A stretch of DNA of 64,000 nt from Halovenus marina (GCF_051414115.1 NZ_JBLKNZ010000001.1:620001-684000), one strand, 5' to 3'. Numbered from the stretch's first letter, positions 23,015 through 33,952 are shown. Translations and numbers: made by a program. The notes: generated from the letters alone by a model not told the origin.

Positions 23015-23974
23015 TCACCCGCACAGGTCGATTCCGGCGGTGCGGTAGGTCTGAAATGGCTCGAAGCCGAGTCGGTCGTAAAAGGGGAGGTGGTCGGTCC
23101 AGTCGATGACACAGTGGTCGTACCCCGCGGCCGCCAGCCGGTCGACGACGGCGGCCGTCGCGTACAGCCCTAGCCCCTCGCCACGGTAGTCCTCGTGAAC
23201 GCCGAGCGGGCCGACACCGCAGTAGCTATCGCCAAACTGTGCGCCCCAGTTCAGGTTCGGACCGCGATACGGCCCGTCGTGGCGGTTCGAGCGGACGAAG
23301 GCGACGGGTTCGTCACCTGTTCGCAGGAGCCAGTAGTCGCTCGCGCCGCCGGGGCGTCGGCAGATGTTCGCCGCCTCGTACTGCCACCGGCCGGGAAACT
23401 GGTCGGCGAGCAGGCGGTGCAGGTCAGAGTCATGATCCGTCGCGCTGACGAGTTCGAGGTCCGACCGCTCGTCGCGGACTGCTCGACAGCGGTCGGGAAC
23501 AGCGTAGTCCGCAAGATCACGGTGGAGGTCGTAGACGCGCCCCTTGACGTCGAGACCAGCCTCGGTAAGTGTCTCGACGTGGCTCTCCGGCAGTTGCTCG
23601 GGAATCCCGGCGAGGAGATGCTGTGGTGCGCCGCCGACGGAGAGTTCCGAGATGTCCCGTTCCCGTAGATCCGTCGTGATCCAGTCGAGCAGCTCTCGCC
23701 CGGCCGCGCGGTCCGTGAACGCAAACAGGGAGAGCCACGCCGTGTCCGTGGCGTCGTATGTCGGCGTCGCGCGGTTGAGTCGCTTCAGGACGGCGAAGGC
23801 ACGCGGCTCCGACCCGACCGCAAGACAGCAAACGGAGACGCCATCGAACGGGGCGAACAGACTCCGCTCGACGTGCCACTTCTCGATACCGAGACCCGGA
23901 ACTGTCTCGTTCCAGCGGTCGACCCCGGCGGCAATCGCCCGTCGCTCGGTCACCCGCTCCACAGCACAACCCAT
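23015..23974 (-). CDS. GNAT family N-acetyltransferase, double-domain
   Basis: A 319-residue protein with a degenerate first GNAT-like half and a clear second one. The acetyl-CoA loop is VHEDYRGEGLGLYATAAVV (Q/RxxGxG/A type), followed by YDHCVIDWTDHLPFYDRLGFEP, the usual end of the fold. The substrate is unknown. It stands alone, convergent with the DUF393 gene and divergent from the dehydrogenase gene. Confidence 0.82.
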   Translation of the reverse strand: MGCAVERVTERRAIAAGVDRWNETVPGLGIEKWHVERSLFAPFDGVSVCCLAVGSEPRAFAVLKRLNRATPTYDATDTAWLSLFAFTDRAAGRELLDWITTDLRERDISELSVGGAPQHLLAGIPEQLPESHVETLTEAGLDVKGRVYDLHRDLADYAVPDRCRAVRDERSDLELVSATDHDSDLHRLLADQFPGRWQYEAANICRRPGGASDYWLLRTGDEPVAFVRSNRHDGPYRGPNLNWGAQFGDSYCGVGPLGVHEDYRGEGLGLYATAAVVDRLAAAGYDHCVIDWTDHLPFYDRLGFEPFQTYRTAGIDLCG

Positions 23975-24079
23975 GTGCCCCGTACCGGTCTCGGGGAGTT
24001 AACTGTGGCGTCACCGAACGATTTAGCGCTGTCGGCTGTGTGAAGACACACCTATCACGCTCGACAGCGAGGGCACGAT

Positions 24080-24853
24080 ATGAGCAATCGAGTCGCTCTG
24101 GTCACCGGCGGCAGTTCGGGGATCGGTCGCGGAATCGCCCGCAGACTCGCGCGTGAGGGGACGGACATCGCGGTGCTCGACGTCGAGCGCGAACCGGCGA
24201 CGAGCGAGGTGTACGGGGCAGAATCCGAGCGACCGACCGACGAACTGGTGACAGCCGAATCGGGCGTCGATGCCGAGTACGTCCAGACGGACGTGAGCGA
24301 CGCCGAATCAGTGGAGGCGGCGGTGGCGACGACGCTCGATTCGTTCGGCCGGATCGACGTACTCGTCAACAACGCTGGTATCCACATCGACGGGACAAAC
24401 CGGACGCTCTCACCCGAGGAGTGGGACCAGCAACTCGACGTCAACCTCAAGGGGCAGTTTCTCACCGTCAAATACGCCGGGGACCACCTCGCAGAGTCGC
24501 CAGCGGGCCGCATCGTCAACGTCAGTTCGATCAACGCAACCTTCGGCGGGATGGGGCCAGCGTACGCGGCGAGCAAGGCCGGAATCGTCAACTTGACGCG
24601 CGATATGGCCGCGGAGTTCGCTGAGGCCGGTGTGACCGCGAATGCGGTGCTTCCGGGCGTGATCAAGACGGCGATGCAGGACGACGCAAGCGAGACCAAA
24701 CGCGAGATAGAGCGCGAACGGACACTGCTGGACCGTGTGGGGGACCCCGAAGACGTCGCCCACGCGGTGGCGTTTTTCGCGAGCGAACGCGCCGAGTGGA
24801 TCACGGGCGCACAGCTCGTCGTCGACGGCGGCTATCTCGCCAGTCGTCGATGA
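24080..24853 (+). CDS. SDR-family oxidoreductase, FabG-like
   Basis: A 257-residue classical short-chain dehydrogenase. The NAD(P)-binding motif GGSSGIG lies at about 10-16, NNAG follows the fourth strand, and Ser in VNVSS, YAASK and the C-terminal GAQLVVDGG are all present. An acidic insertion follows strand 2. Likely substrates are ketones or alcohols, or 3-ketoacyl groups. It precedes hemC by 70 bp on the same strand but is probably unrelated in function. Confidence 0.9.
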   Translation: MSNRVALVTGGSSGIGRGIARRLAREGTDIAVLDVEREPATSEVYGAESERPTDELVTAESGVDAEYVQTDVSDAESVEAAVATTLDSFGRIDVLVNNAGIHIDGTNRTLSPEEWDQQLDVNLKGQFLTVKYAGDHLAESPAGRIVNVSSINATFGGMGPAYAASKAGIVNLTRDMAAEFAEAGVTANAVLPGVIKTAMQDDASETKREIERERTLLDRVGDPEDVAHAVAFFASERAEWITGAQLVVDGGYLASRR

Positions 24854-24923
24854 CTACGTTGCCGATCTTCTAATCGATGCCAAGAAGGTGCCCTTTTCAC
24901 CCCGGGTCGCCGAGTGGGTACTA

Positions 24924-26036
24924 ATGAGTACTCGCGACGAGCGGATCCGACTTGCGACACGCGGGTCAGCGCTCGCCATGCGGCAGGCCGAGACAGTCAA
25001 ATCGCTCCTTTCGGAGCGGCGGCTGTCTGCCGAACTCGCCGAGGTGGAGACGACCGGCGACCAGATCAGCGACGAACTGATCCACCAACTTGGTACGACT
25101 GGCGCGTTCGTCCGCAGCCTCGACGAGAAGGTGCTTTCGGGCGAACTCGACGGCTCGATTCACTCGATGAAGGACATGCCGACCGACCAGCCCGACGAAC
25201 TCGTCATCGCCGGAATCCCCGAGCGCGGCCCGCCGAACGACGTGCTCGTCACGCCGAACGGAACGCCACTCGCGGACCTGCCCGAGGGCGCGACGGTTGG
25301 CACGGCGAGTCTCCGCCGGGAAGCGCAGTTGCGCGCCGAGCGCCCCGACCTGAACATCGAACCGCTCCGGGGGAACGTCGACACCCGCGTGCAGAAACTG
25401 CTCGCCCCGGAACTCACCCGGGAGTATACCGCGCGGCTGGACGCCGAGGAGGCGGACGACGAATCCAGCGACGGAGACGACGAAACCGAGTACGACCGCT
25501 CCCCACAGGAGTGGTTCGACGACCTCGCCGAGATCGAACGGCAGGCTCTGGAGCGGTCGCCAGACACTGAATACGACGCCATCTGTCTGGCCGAGGCGGG
25601 GCTGAAACGGAGCGGACTGCTCCACCATCTCGAATACGAACCGCTCCGACCGACGCAGTTCGTGCCCGCTCCGGCACAGGGCGCAATTGCGGTGACAGCC
25701 CTCGACGGTGACCTCGCAGAGCGCATCTACAGCATTCTCGACCACGCGCCGACGCGGGTCGAGACAACCGTCGAGCGAACGATCCTGGCCGAACTCGGCG
25801 GCGGGTGTGTCGCGCCGGTCGGCATCTACGCACGCCTCCGGGGCGACGTGGTCGACACTGTCGTTCGCGTCCTCTCCCGCGATGGGTCCGAGGAGATCCG
25901 CGAAACCCGGGAACTCCCCGTCGACCGGTACGGCGACGCCGCCCGTGAGTTCGGAGCGGACCTGCGCGAGAAGGGCGGTGCCGAACTCATCGAACAGGCA
26001 CGCCGAGAGGACACAGACGAGGCGAAGCGATCATGA
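24924..26036 (+). CDS. hemC: Porphobilinogen deaminase (hydroxymethylbilane synthase)
   Basis: A 370-residue enzyme that joins four porphobilinogen molecules into hydroxymethylbilane. It shows RLATRGSALAMRQ at the N-terminus, HSMKDMPT, GTASLRREAQL, and the LGGGCVAP cysteine that holds the dipyrromethane cofactor. Compared with bacterial enzymes it has a long acidic insertion (about 172-195), typical of halophile proteins. ATG 24924 starts 7 residues before the first conserved strand. It overlaps cobA by 4 bp, beginning the hemC-cobA-hemD operon. Confidence 0.95.
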   Translation: MSTRDERIRLATRGSALAMRQAETVKSLLSERRLSAELAEVETTGDQISDELIHQLGTTGAFVRSLDEKVLSGELDGSIHSMKDMPTDQPDELVIAGIPERGPPNDVLVTPNGTPLADLPEGATVGTASLRREAQLRAERPDLNIEPLRGNVDTRVQKLLAPELTREYTARLDAEEADDESSDGDDETEYDRSPQEWFDDLAEIERQALERSPDTEYDAICLAEAGLKRSGLLHHLEYEPLRPTQFVPAPAQGAIAVTALDGDLAERIYSILDHAPTRVETTVERTILAELGGGCVAPVGIYARLRGDVVDTVVRVLSRDGSEEIRETRELPVDRYGDAAREFGADLREKGGAELIEQARREDTDEAKRS

Positions 26037-26842
26037 GCGAGGGCGGAACCAGGGACAGAACAGCGGACACGGCAGACGAGCAGACGGCCGACGGGATGGT
26101 GTATCTCGTCGGCAGCGGGCCGGGCGACCCCGAACTGCTGACAGTCGCCGCCCGGCGACTGCTCGACGAGGCCGACGTCATCCTCCACGACAAACTCCCC
26201 GGCCCGGACATTCTGGAGGACATCGACTCCGAGCGCCGCGAGGACGTCGGCACGCGCGGCCACGGCGACCGGACGCCACAGTCCTACGTCAACGAGCGGA
26301 TGGTCGAACTCGTCCGCGACGGAAAGACCGTCGTCCGACTCAAGGGCGGTGACCCGACAGTCTTCGGTCGGGGTGGCGAGGAGATGCGCTATCTCGCCGA
26401 CCACGGCGTCCGCTTCGAAGTTGTTCCCGGCGTCACCTCGGCGATTGCGGGCCCCGCCGTCGCTGGCATCCCCGTGACGCACCGCGACCACGCCTCCTCG
26501 GTCACCTTCGTCACCGGCCACGAGGACCCGACGAAGCCCGAATCCGCGGTCGACTGGGAGGCCATCGCGGCGACGGGCGGCACCATCGTCGTGTTGATGG
26601 GTGTCACCAGACTGCCCGAGTACCGCGATGCGCTCGTCGACGCGGGGATGGACCCGGAGACGCCCGCCGCGCTCGTCGAACGGGCGACCTGGCCCGACCA
26701 GCAGGTCGCGACGGGGACGCTCGAAACAATCGTCGACGCCTGTGACGAGGTCGGCATCGAACCACCCGCAGTGACGGTCATCGGCGAGGTGGCAAAAACC
26801 AGAGACGACGTCGTGGCCTTCATGCACCAGAACCATGTCTGA
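26033..26842 (+). CDS. cobA: Uroporphyrinogen-III C-methyltransferase
   Basis: A 269-residue SAM-dependent enzyme that makes precorrin-2 for sirohaem and cobalamin. Signatures are VYLVGSGPGDPELLT, the RLKGGDPTVFGRGGEE loop, VPGVTSA, PVTHRD and GTIVVLMG. About 20 hydrophilic residues precede the domain. It overlaps hemC by 4 bp and hemD by 8 bp, so the three are co-translated and give the branch from hydroxymethylbilane to sirohaem. Confidence 0.94.
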   Translation: MSEGGTRDRTADTADEQTADGMVYLVGSGPGDPELLTVAARRLLDEADVILHDKLPGPDILEDIDSERREDVGTRGHGDRTPQSYVNERMVELVRDGKTVVRLKGGDPTVFGRGGEEMRYLADHGVRFEVVPGVTSAIAGPAVAGIPVTHRDHASSVTFVTGHEDPTKPESAVDWEAIAATGGTIVVLMGVTRLPEYRDALVDAGMDPETPAALVERATWPDQQVATGTLETIVDACDEVGIEPPAVTVIGEVAKTRDDVVAFMHQNHV

Positions 26843-27560
26843 CAAGCCAACTGTCGCGGTGTTTCGACCGGACGACGAACGACTCGAATCCGCGCGGCGA
26901 ACACTCGAATCGCTCGGTCTCGAACCGCTCGGTGACCCGATGCTCGCCGTGGTGTCCACGGGCGAACGACCCCGCGAGGACGCTGAATTCACCGTACTGA
27001 CCTCCAAAACGGGCGTCGAACTCGCTGCCGATGTGGGCTTTGACCCGGCGGGGACGGTCTGTGCCATCGGTGAGGCGACTGCGGCGGCGCTGCGCGAGGC
27101 TGGCTACCGCGTCGATATCGTCCCGGAGACGTACTCCTCGGAAGGACTGGTCGAGACACTCGGCGAGTCGGTCGCAGGCGCGCGCGTCGAGGTCGCACGG
27201 TCGGACCACGGCGCGGACGTGTTACTCGACGGTCTCGAACACGCTGGCGCGTACGTCCACGAGACTGTCCTCTATCGACTGGTTCGGCCGCCGGAATCGG
27301 GCATCTCGGTCGAACGCGCCGCCGCAGGCGACCTGGACGGGGCGCTGTTTACCTCCTCGCTGACTGTCGAACACTTCGTGGAGGCCGCACGGGAGCAGGG
27401 ACGCGCCGATGCTGCCCGCGAGGGCCTGAACGACGCCGTCGTCGGCGCAATCGGCGAACCGACCCAGGACACTGCCGAAGCCGCTGACATCTCGGTCGAT
27501 GTCGTTCCGGAGCAGGCCGACTTCGACCAACTAGCGCAGGCCGTCGCTGATCGCCTGTGA
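26835..27560 (+). CDS. hemD: Uroporphyrinogen-III synthase
   Basis: A 241-residue HemD-type protein that closes hydroxymethylbilane with ring D inversion. The family has low conservation, but VLTSKTGVELAADVGFD, CAIGEATAAALREAGY, YSSEGLVETL and LFTSSLTVEHFVEAA follow the usual order. Its position as third gene of the overlapping cluster confirms the call. It is convergent with moaA. Confidence 0.9.
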   Translation: MSDKPTVAVFRPDDERLESARRTLESLGLEPLGDPMLAVVSTGERPREDAEFTVLTSKTGVELAADVGFDPAGTVCAIGEATAAALREAGYRVDIVPETYSSEGLVETLGESVAGARVEVARSDHGADVLLDGLEHAGAYVHETVLYRLVRPPESGISVERAAAGDLDGALFTSSLTVEHFVEAAREQGRADAAREGLNDAVVGAIGEPTQDTAEAADISVDVVPEQADFDQLAQAVADRL

Positions 27561-27581
27561 GGAACGATACTGCCCGAAAAC

Positions 27582-28688
27582 TTACTCCGCCGTCTCGTCC
27601 TCGTCTGAGTACTCGTAGGGGTCGCGGTCGCCCTCGACGTCGAGGTATCGCTCGTTCATCTCCCACTCGCCGTCGTCGTTCTGGACCATATACTCGCCGT
27701 AGAAGGGAACGCGGTTGTCGACTGTTTCGCGGAAGACCTCACGCATCGATTCTTTGCTCTTGCCGATGGCGCGCAGGTCGTCGTTGCGGTTCAGACACCC
27801 CTTCAGGTAGCCGTCGTGGGTCAGCCGAACCCGGTGACAGTTCGCACAGAAGGTCGGATTCTCGACCGGGTCGACGATTTCGACCATCCCCTGTCCGGCA
27901 GTGTCGTGCGAGTCGCCTGCACCCGCTGTGCGGACGCCGCCGTCGGAGGCCGCGAGCGATGTCGCGTCGGCGTCGACCGACGGTTCGCTGCTCCCGACCC
28001 AGTAGCGACGCCGGTCGTGCATCTCGCGGCGCTCGATGTGGTCGGCGCGGTCCTCCAGCCAGTCGTGAACGCGGTCGATGTCGATCGCCCACTCGGGATG
28101 GCCCGCCAGTTCCGGCATGTACTCGATGAGCTGTAACTGCAATCCATCCTTCTCCGCGACGTGGTCGACCATCTCCGGGATGTACCGCGCCGTCGGCTCG
28201 AAGACGACCATGTTGAGTTTCACCGGCGCGAGTCCGGCATCCAGTGCGGCCTCGACGCCCTCCATGACCTTGTCGTACGCGCCGCTTTTCGTGAGTTCCG
28301 CGAAGGCCTCCGGGTCCATCGCGTCCTGCGAGACGTTGACGCGGTCGAGTCCTGCGTCGACGAGGTCGGTCGCTCGTCCCGGCAGAAATGTCCCGTTCGT
28401 CGTCATCGAGACTTCCATCTCGTCGGGTGCGCGGCGGACTATCTCTTCGAGATCCTGTCTGAGCATCGGTTCGCCACCGGTGAACTTCACGGAGTCGATA
28501 TCGAACTCGCGGGCGACCTCGAGAAATCTGACGACGCGGTCGGTCGAGAGTTCGCTGTCCTGTGGCTCCATCGGGCCGCGGGTGTCGCCTAAGCCCTCGT
28601 TGTGGCAGTACACACAGTCGAAGTTACACCTGTCTGTCAGCGAGACGCGGACGCCCGAGACATCGCGACCGAACTCGTCTTCCAGCAT
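27582..28688 (-). CDS. moaA: GTP 3',8-cyclase (molybdenum cofactor synthesis)
   Basis: A 368-residue radical SAM enzyme converting GTP to 3',8-cH2GTP, the first step to molybdopterin. The radical SAM cluster is C21xxxC25xxC28 (CNFDCVYC). The GTP-binding second cluster is CANCHRVRLTHDGYLKGC. KFTGGEPMLR is the SAM-binding GGEP motif. An acidic insertion of about 40 residues before the second cluster is unlike bacterial enzymes. ATG 28688 is preferred; an upstream GTG would add 20 residues including a CIECEY stretch not expected here. Confidence 0.94.
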   Translation of the reverse strand: MLEDEFGRDVSGVRVSLTDRCNFDCVYCHNEGLGDTRGPMEPQDSELSTDRVVRFLEVAREFDIDSVKFTGGEPMLRQDLEEIVRRAPDEMEVSMTTNGTFLPGRATDLVDAGLDRVNVSQDAMDPEAFAELTKSGAYDKVMEGVEAALDAGLAPVKLNMVVFEPTARYIPEMVDHVAEKDGLQLQLIEYMPELAGHPEWAIDIDRVHDWLEDRADHIERREMHDRRRYWVGSSEPSVDADATSLAASDGGVRTAGAGDSHDTAGQGMVEIVDPVENPTFCANCHRVRLTHDGYLKGCLNRNDDLRAIGKSKESMREVFRETVDNRVPFYGEYMVQNDDGEWEMNERYLDVEGDRDPYEYSDEDETAE

Positions 28689-28794
28689 TTGACTTGGTAG
28701 ATACTCGCACTCGATGCAGTTAAACCGTCGGGCATCGCCCTCGGACAACCCGGTGTGGCCTCTCTCGTTCGAGACCCTCGTGTCGGTGCGCCGA

Positions 28795-29688
28795 CTACCG
28801 CGTCGTCACTTCACACCCGTCCTCGGTCACGATGACGGTGTGTTCTTTCTGGCTCACGAGACAGCCATCCTCCTCTTTGAGGACGGGATAGCCGTGAACG
28901 ATGTCGCGCTGTTTGAGGCGACGCAGCGCCATCTCTGGGCGGTCCGTCTCCAGCCAGCGCGTCGCGAAGGGGAGCGTCCGGAACTCCTCGGTGATCTGTT
29001 CGAGCGCCTCGCGGGCCTGCCGGTTGCGGATCGACCCCTTCGATTCGAGGGCGAAAATCTCCTCGGTACTGCCCTCCTTGACCTTCCCGCCCCCGTCGGT
29101 CGCGAAGGGTTCGATCGCAACCACGTCGCCCACGTCGAGTTCGACGCCCTGGTTGACTTTCCGGTTGGGGATGTTCGGGGTGGTGTGTTGCTCCCAGTGG
29201 CCGAGGCCGTGCCCGGTGAGGTTCACGACGGGATTGTAGCCGTAGCCCTCGATGACACGCTCGATGACCGCGCCGATGTGGCCGGTCTCGACGCCCGGTT
29301 CGACCGTATCGACGGCGGCTTTGAGCGCCTCCGCAGAGGCATCGACCAGATCGGGGTTGCCAGACAGATCGACCGTCACTGCCGTGTCTGCGAGCCAGCC
29401 GTCGATGTGGACGCCGATGTCGACGTTAATCATCTCCTCGCCGAAGGTGGTGTCGTCGTCGATAGAGGGCGTCGCGTGGGCGGCTTCCTCGTCGATGGAG
29501 ATGTTCACCGGGAAGGCTGGTTTGCCCCCGAGTTCGCGGATGCGCTGTTCGGCCCACTCCGCGAGTTCGAGGTGGCTTCCGCCGACTTCGATCCGCTCGA
29601 CGGTCTCCTCGCGTACTGTGGCGAGTATCTCGCCTGCCTCCCTGTGTTTCTGGTACTGCTCGCTGTCGAGATCGACGCCAGTTGCCAT
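28795..29688 (-). CDS. map: Methionine aminopeptidase, type II
   Basis: A 297-residue pita-bread metallopeptidase that removes initiator methionine. It is archaeal type II because of its length, the helical insertion and GHGLGHWEQHTTPNIPN. Metal ligands are visible as INVDIGVHIDGWLADTA (two Asp), the His in TGHGLG, the Glu in AIEPFATDG and the Glu in KEHTVIV. ATG 29688 starts eight residues before the conserved part. It ends 106 bp from the moaA start on the same strand. Confidence 0.95.
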   Translation of the reverse strand: MATGVDLDSEQYQKHREAGEILATVREETVERIEVGGSHLELAEWAEQRIRELGGKPAFPVNISIDEEAAHATPSIDDDTTFGEEMINVDIGVHIDGWLADTAVTVDLSGNPDLVDASAEALKAAVDTVEPGVETGHIGAVIERVIEGYGYNPVVNLTGHGLGHWEQHTTPNIPNRKVNQGVELDVGDVVAIEPFATDGGGKVKEGSTEEIFALESKGSIRNRQAREALEQITEEFRTLPFATRWLETDRPEMALRRLKQRDIVHGYPVLKEEDGCLVSQKEHTVIVTEDGCEVTTR

Positions 29689-29741
29689 ACCCGGATATTG
29701 GCACACGCGGGCAAAGGAGTACCGTTCGACGTTTGCAGCTA

Positions 29742-30593
29742 TCACTGCTCATCCGAATCGTGGGCGGTCTGCATGTGGGCGTTCGTCGCGGTCCCAATCT
29801 GTCCCGTCCGGTCGATGGCGATTGCGCCCGCGTGTTCGCCCGTCTCGGACGCAAAGCCCCGAAGCACCCGGCCCGTGGCCGTCTGCGGGTCGTCGCCCCC
29901 TTCGACTGCGTCGGCAACCCGGCGGGCAAGCCCGAAGCGAGCGATGGCCTCCCCAGCGCCGGTCGTGCTCACAGCGACCGAATCAGTCGCGTAAAAGCCC
30001 GCGCCGACCTGCGGGACGTCACCGACGCGTCCGGCGAGTGCGTACCAGCGCCCGCCCGTCGAGGTTGCGGCCACGACTCGCTCGCCGTCGGTCGTGACTG
30101 CGCCGACAGTGTCGCTGCCGCCGAAGCGCTCGCGAACCCACTGGAGGTGCGCTCGGGGCGTCCCCTCCGGCGGACTCGTCTCCGCCCACCGCTTTCGCGT
30201 CTGCGGCGTCGTGAGGTCACAGCCAGTTTCGATCCCGAAGTCGTCTGCCAGTTCGACGGCGTGTTCACCGGCTATCAGCACGTGCGGAGTCTCGGTTGCA
30301 ACGACCCGTGCAACCTCGATTGCGTGCTCGACGCCCGCCATCGAACACGCCGCACCGGCGGTGTCTTCTGTCATGAGTCCGGCGTCAGTCCGGGCATGTC
30401 CGTCGCTCTGGAGCGCGCTTCCGCGTCCCGCGTTGAACTGTGGTGCTGCTTCGAGCGTCCGTACTGTGGCCACGGCTGCCTTCACCGGATCGGTTTCGGC
30501 AACCCCGTCGGCAACGGCGTCGTCGAGACGCTTCTGACAAACGTCGGGTTCGTCGGGCTTGCTTCCGGCACCGCCGTGTACCAGCACGTCCAT
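29742..30593 (-). CDS. Isoaspartyl peptidase/L-asparaginase, Ntn type
   Basis: A 283-residue plant-type asparaginase that self-cleaves before a catalytic Thr. Hallmarks are VHGGAGSKPDE at the start, FNAGRGSALQSDG, and the cleavage site GSDTVGAVTTDG where Thr becomes the N-terminus. STGGRWYALAGRVGDVPQVGAGFY follows. It hydrolyses isoaspartyl dipeptides or asparagine. It is followed 53 bp later by map on the same strand, so both may serve protein turnover. Confidence 0.92.
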   Translation of the reverse strand: MDVLVHGGAGSKPDEPDVCQKRLDDAVADGVAETDPVKAAVATVRTLEAAPQFNAGRGSALQSDGHARTDAGLMTEDTAGAACSMAGVEHAIEVARVVATETPHVLIAGEHAVELADDFGIETGCDLTTPQTRKRWAETSPPEGTPRAHLQWVRERFGGSDTVGAVTTDGERVVAATSTGGRWYALAGRVGDVPQVGAGFYATDSVAVSTTGAGEAIARFGLARRVADAVEGGDDPQTATGRVLRGFASETGEHAGAIAIDRTGQIGTATNAHMQTAHDSDEQ

Positions 30594-30678
30594 ACCGGCG
30601 GCTTGGCCTGCTCGACAATAAAGACCGAGTTCGGCGCGTGTGACCGCTGTCAGAACAGTCTGCAGTGGGCCGGGTACG

Positions 30679-30876
30679 TCAGGCGTTGTTCATTCGAAGC
30701 TTCGTCGTCGTATTGCACACCAGGCACTCGCTGACTCGGTAGGGTTCCCGGGAGAACTCGGCGTTTTCGCGCTTGCGGCTCTCTGTGAGTATCTCGACGG
30801 AGACGTCGTGTGGTGTCTGCTGACCGCACTCGTCACATTCCTCGGTCAGATCTGCGCTATCCTCGGTCGTAGCCAT
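30679..30876 (-). CDS. Small zinc-ribbon protein
   Basis: A 65-residue protein with two CxxC pairs (ECDECGQ at the N-terminus, SECLVCNT near the C-terminus) around a basic-acidic middle, forming a zinc ribbon. Haloarchaeal homologues of this size are common and uncharacterised; binding of RNA or DNA is likely. The ATG at 30876 gives the standard length. It lies 85 bp upstream of the asparaginase gene on the same strand. Confidence 0.75.
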   Translation of the reverse strand: MATTEDSADLTEECDECGQQTPHDVSVEILTESRKRENAEFSREPYRVSECLVCNTTTKLRMNNA

Positions 30877-31119
30877 TCTGCTTCCCACAACGAGAGTGGT
30901 GGCTATAAAAAAGGGCCACTGTTGGAACCGTTTATCGCACGACAGCAGCCGAATTTCTGCTCCGACGGCTGCAGCGAATTCAATACTGTTTATCAGCCGC
31001 TCTGGAACAATTTTTCGTATTGATACTGATAAACGGCCGAAATATTTATATACTCCATTTCGACTCCCTGGGAACCCGATTCGACAGGGGATTTTACTGT
31101 CGGGTTGCAAACGGGATGT

Positions 31120-31668
31120 ATGGACCAGTTATTCGCGCCGTGGCGGATCGAGTGGGTCGAGCGCGCTGACCGGAATCAGGACATCGATGGCTGTGTCTTC
31201 TGTGAACTTCCAGCGATGGAGACAGACCGCGAGAACTCCCTCGTCGCCAGAAGTGACCACGCCTACGTCCTGCTGAACAACTACCCGTACAACCCGGGAC
31301 ACGCGATGGTCATCCCCCGCGAACACACCGGCGAGTACGGCGCGCTCGATGCTGAGTCGCTGCTCGCGAAGGAACGACTCGTCCAGCGAACTATCGCGGC
31401 GATGGACGAGGCTCTCGACCCCGACGGCTACAACGTCGGCTACAATCTCGGCGGGAGCGCGGCGGGAGGGTCGATCAGCGACCACCTCCACGCCCACGTC
31501 ATCCCTCGGTGGAGCGGCGACACGAACTTCATGCCCGTTATCTCTGATACGACCGTCATCGTCGAGGCCGTCACAGAGACGTACGACCGACTCCACGAGG
31601 CTTTCGCAGCGCAGGACGGCGCACACGCCGAGCGCGACGACCGCGCCGTCGCTCTTGACTTCGAGTGA
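31120..31668 (+). CDS. HIT-family nucleotide hydrolase
   Basis: A 182-residue histidine-triad protein, AppA-like. It has a zinc-type CVFCELP, NNYPYNPGHAMVIP, and the triad HLHAHVIPRW. It probably hydrolyses dinucleoside polyphosphates or AMP-linked compounds. ATG 31120 is used because MDQLFAPWRIEW starts the fold in homologues. The preceding 240 bp hold AT-rich promoter-like sequence shared with the divergent zinc-ribbon gene. Confidence 0.9.
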   Translation: MDQLFAPWRIEWVERADRNQDIDGCVFCELPAMETDRENSLVARSDHAYVLLNNYPYNPGHAMVIPREHTGEYGALDAESLLAKERLVQRTIAAMDEALDPDGYNVGYNLGGSAAGGSISDHLHAHVIPRWSGDTNFMPVISDTTVIVEAVTETYDRLHEAFAAQDGAHAERDDRAVALDFE

Positions 31669-31716
31669 TCTATCGCGTCTGACTGACGGTATAGTCTGTG
31701 TCGGTCGATCGGTCGG

Positions 31717-32262
31717 TTACCACGGTTCGTCTTTTAATCCAAGCGCGTACGCGATCGCATTCGTCGCGATGTGCAAAATCGGCGTCACCAGCAGGACGAC
31801 AGCGAGCACGGGGAGTGTAAACACGTCGGTGAACCACGCGAAGTCAGCGAGTGCAGCGAGCGCTAGTGCGCCGACGACGAAGTCGAGTTGGTCGATGCCG
31901 GGGAAGGGAGCCCCGCGCGCACGCCCGGTCCGCCGTTTCAGAAACGAGGCCCCGATATCGCCGACCATCGCGCCGAGCGGGAGCGCGAGAATCACGGCCG
32001 GTGGGAAGGTTGGAAGCGAGACCGCGAGCAGGTCGGCTGCCTGGGTTTCGAGGCGGTTGAGCGCGAGTGCGAGCGCGATGCCAGCTAGCCAGCCTGCTGC
32101 AGTCCCGCGCCAGGTCTTGCCGTCGCCGAGGAGTCGGCGGCCACCGAGTCGTCTGCCGCCGTCGATGGGTCGACCGCCACCCGCGAGCACCGCCGCGTTG
32201 TTCGGTACGTAGGCGGGCAACATCGACCAGATGGCCGTCACGAGAGCGACGTACACGTCCAT
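31717..32262 (-). CDS. carS: CDP-archaeol synthase
   Basis: A 181-residue integral membrane enzyme that transfers CTP to unsaturated archaetidic acid, giving CDP-archaeol for archaeal phospholipids. It has about five membrane segments. The conserved cytoplasmic parts are LLGDGKTWRGTAAGW and GDIGASFLKRR with APFPGIDQLDFVVGA, matching the CarS/DUF46 family. ATG 32262 starts one residue before the first membrane helix. It is divergent from icd. Confidence 0.93.
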   Translation of the reverse strand: MDVYVALVTAIWSMLPAYVPNNAAVLAGGGRPIDGGRRLGGRRLLGDGKTWRGTAAGWLAGIALALALNRLETQAADLLAVSLPTFPPAVILALPLGAMVGDIGASFLKRRTGRARGAPFPGIDQLDFVVGALALAALADFAWFTDVFTLPVLAVVLLVTPILHIATNAIAYALGLKDEPW

Positions 32263-32371
32263 GTCCGGGTCGTCGGGCGGCGGCGTGTTACCCGTTTCGG
32301 GATGACACCGGTTCTCTCCCCCGGAGAGAAAACGGCATTCCTTTACCTCCCGGGTGTCCAAGTCGGGGTAT

Positions 32372-33649
<1,278 letters not shown>

Positions 33650-33724
33650 GGGGCTTCCAGCGGGTGATTTTTGCGCCACTGATCTCACTTTTCAGCACCG
33701 TGCGACTCAGCGACTGCAACGCGA

Positions 33725-33952
33725 TCAGAGAACGTACAGCACGGCCGCGACGACGCCAGCGAGGCTGAGTCCGATGCCGAATACGCGAGTCAGCAGCACC
33801 TGCCAGTCGGCCGGTTCGACTCTCCCCGCCGGTTTCCGACCGATAGCATCGAGGATTTCGCTCCATCTTGCCATTCTGTACGGCCAGATCGCGAGCAGCG
33901 GGCCGAAAAGAACCCCCACGACGGCGATGGCAAAGAGCTGTGCCTGTGACAT
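33725..33952 (-). CDS. Small two-span membrane protein
   Basis: A 75-residue protein with membrane segments at about 5-22 and 53-74. A basic loop with the motif RMARWSEILDAIGRKP lies between them. The layout is like that of the protein at 19458 (RPREM loop), so both may belong to one small family. The function is unknown. Confidence 0.65.
   Translation of the reverse strand: MSQAQLFAIAVVGVLFGPLLAIWPYRMARWSEILDAIGRKPAGRVEPADWQVLLTRVFGIGLSLAGVVAAVLYVL

Noticed and set aside
24735..24923. A 63-residue N-terminal extension of hemC
   Set aside because: It overlaps the end of the dehydrogenase gene in another frame and has the basic, Ser-rich look of shadow translation; ATG 24924 fits the family.
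30601..31023. Plus-strand frames covering the zinc-ribbon gene region
   Set aside because: They are shadows of the asparaginase and zinc-ribbon genes and have no features of their own.
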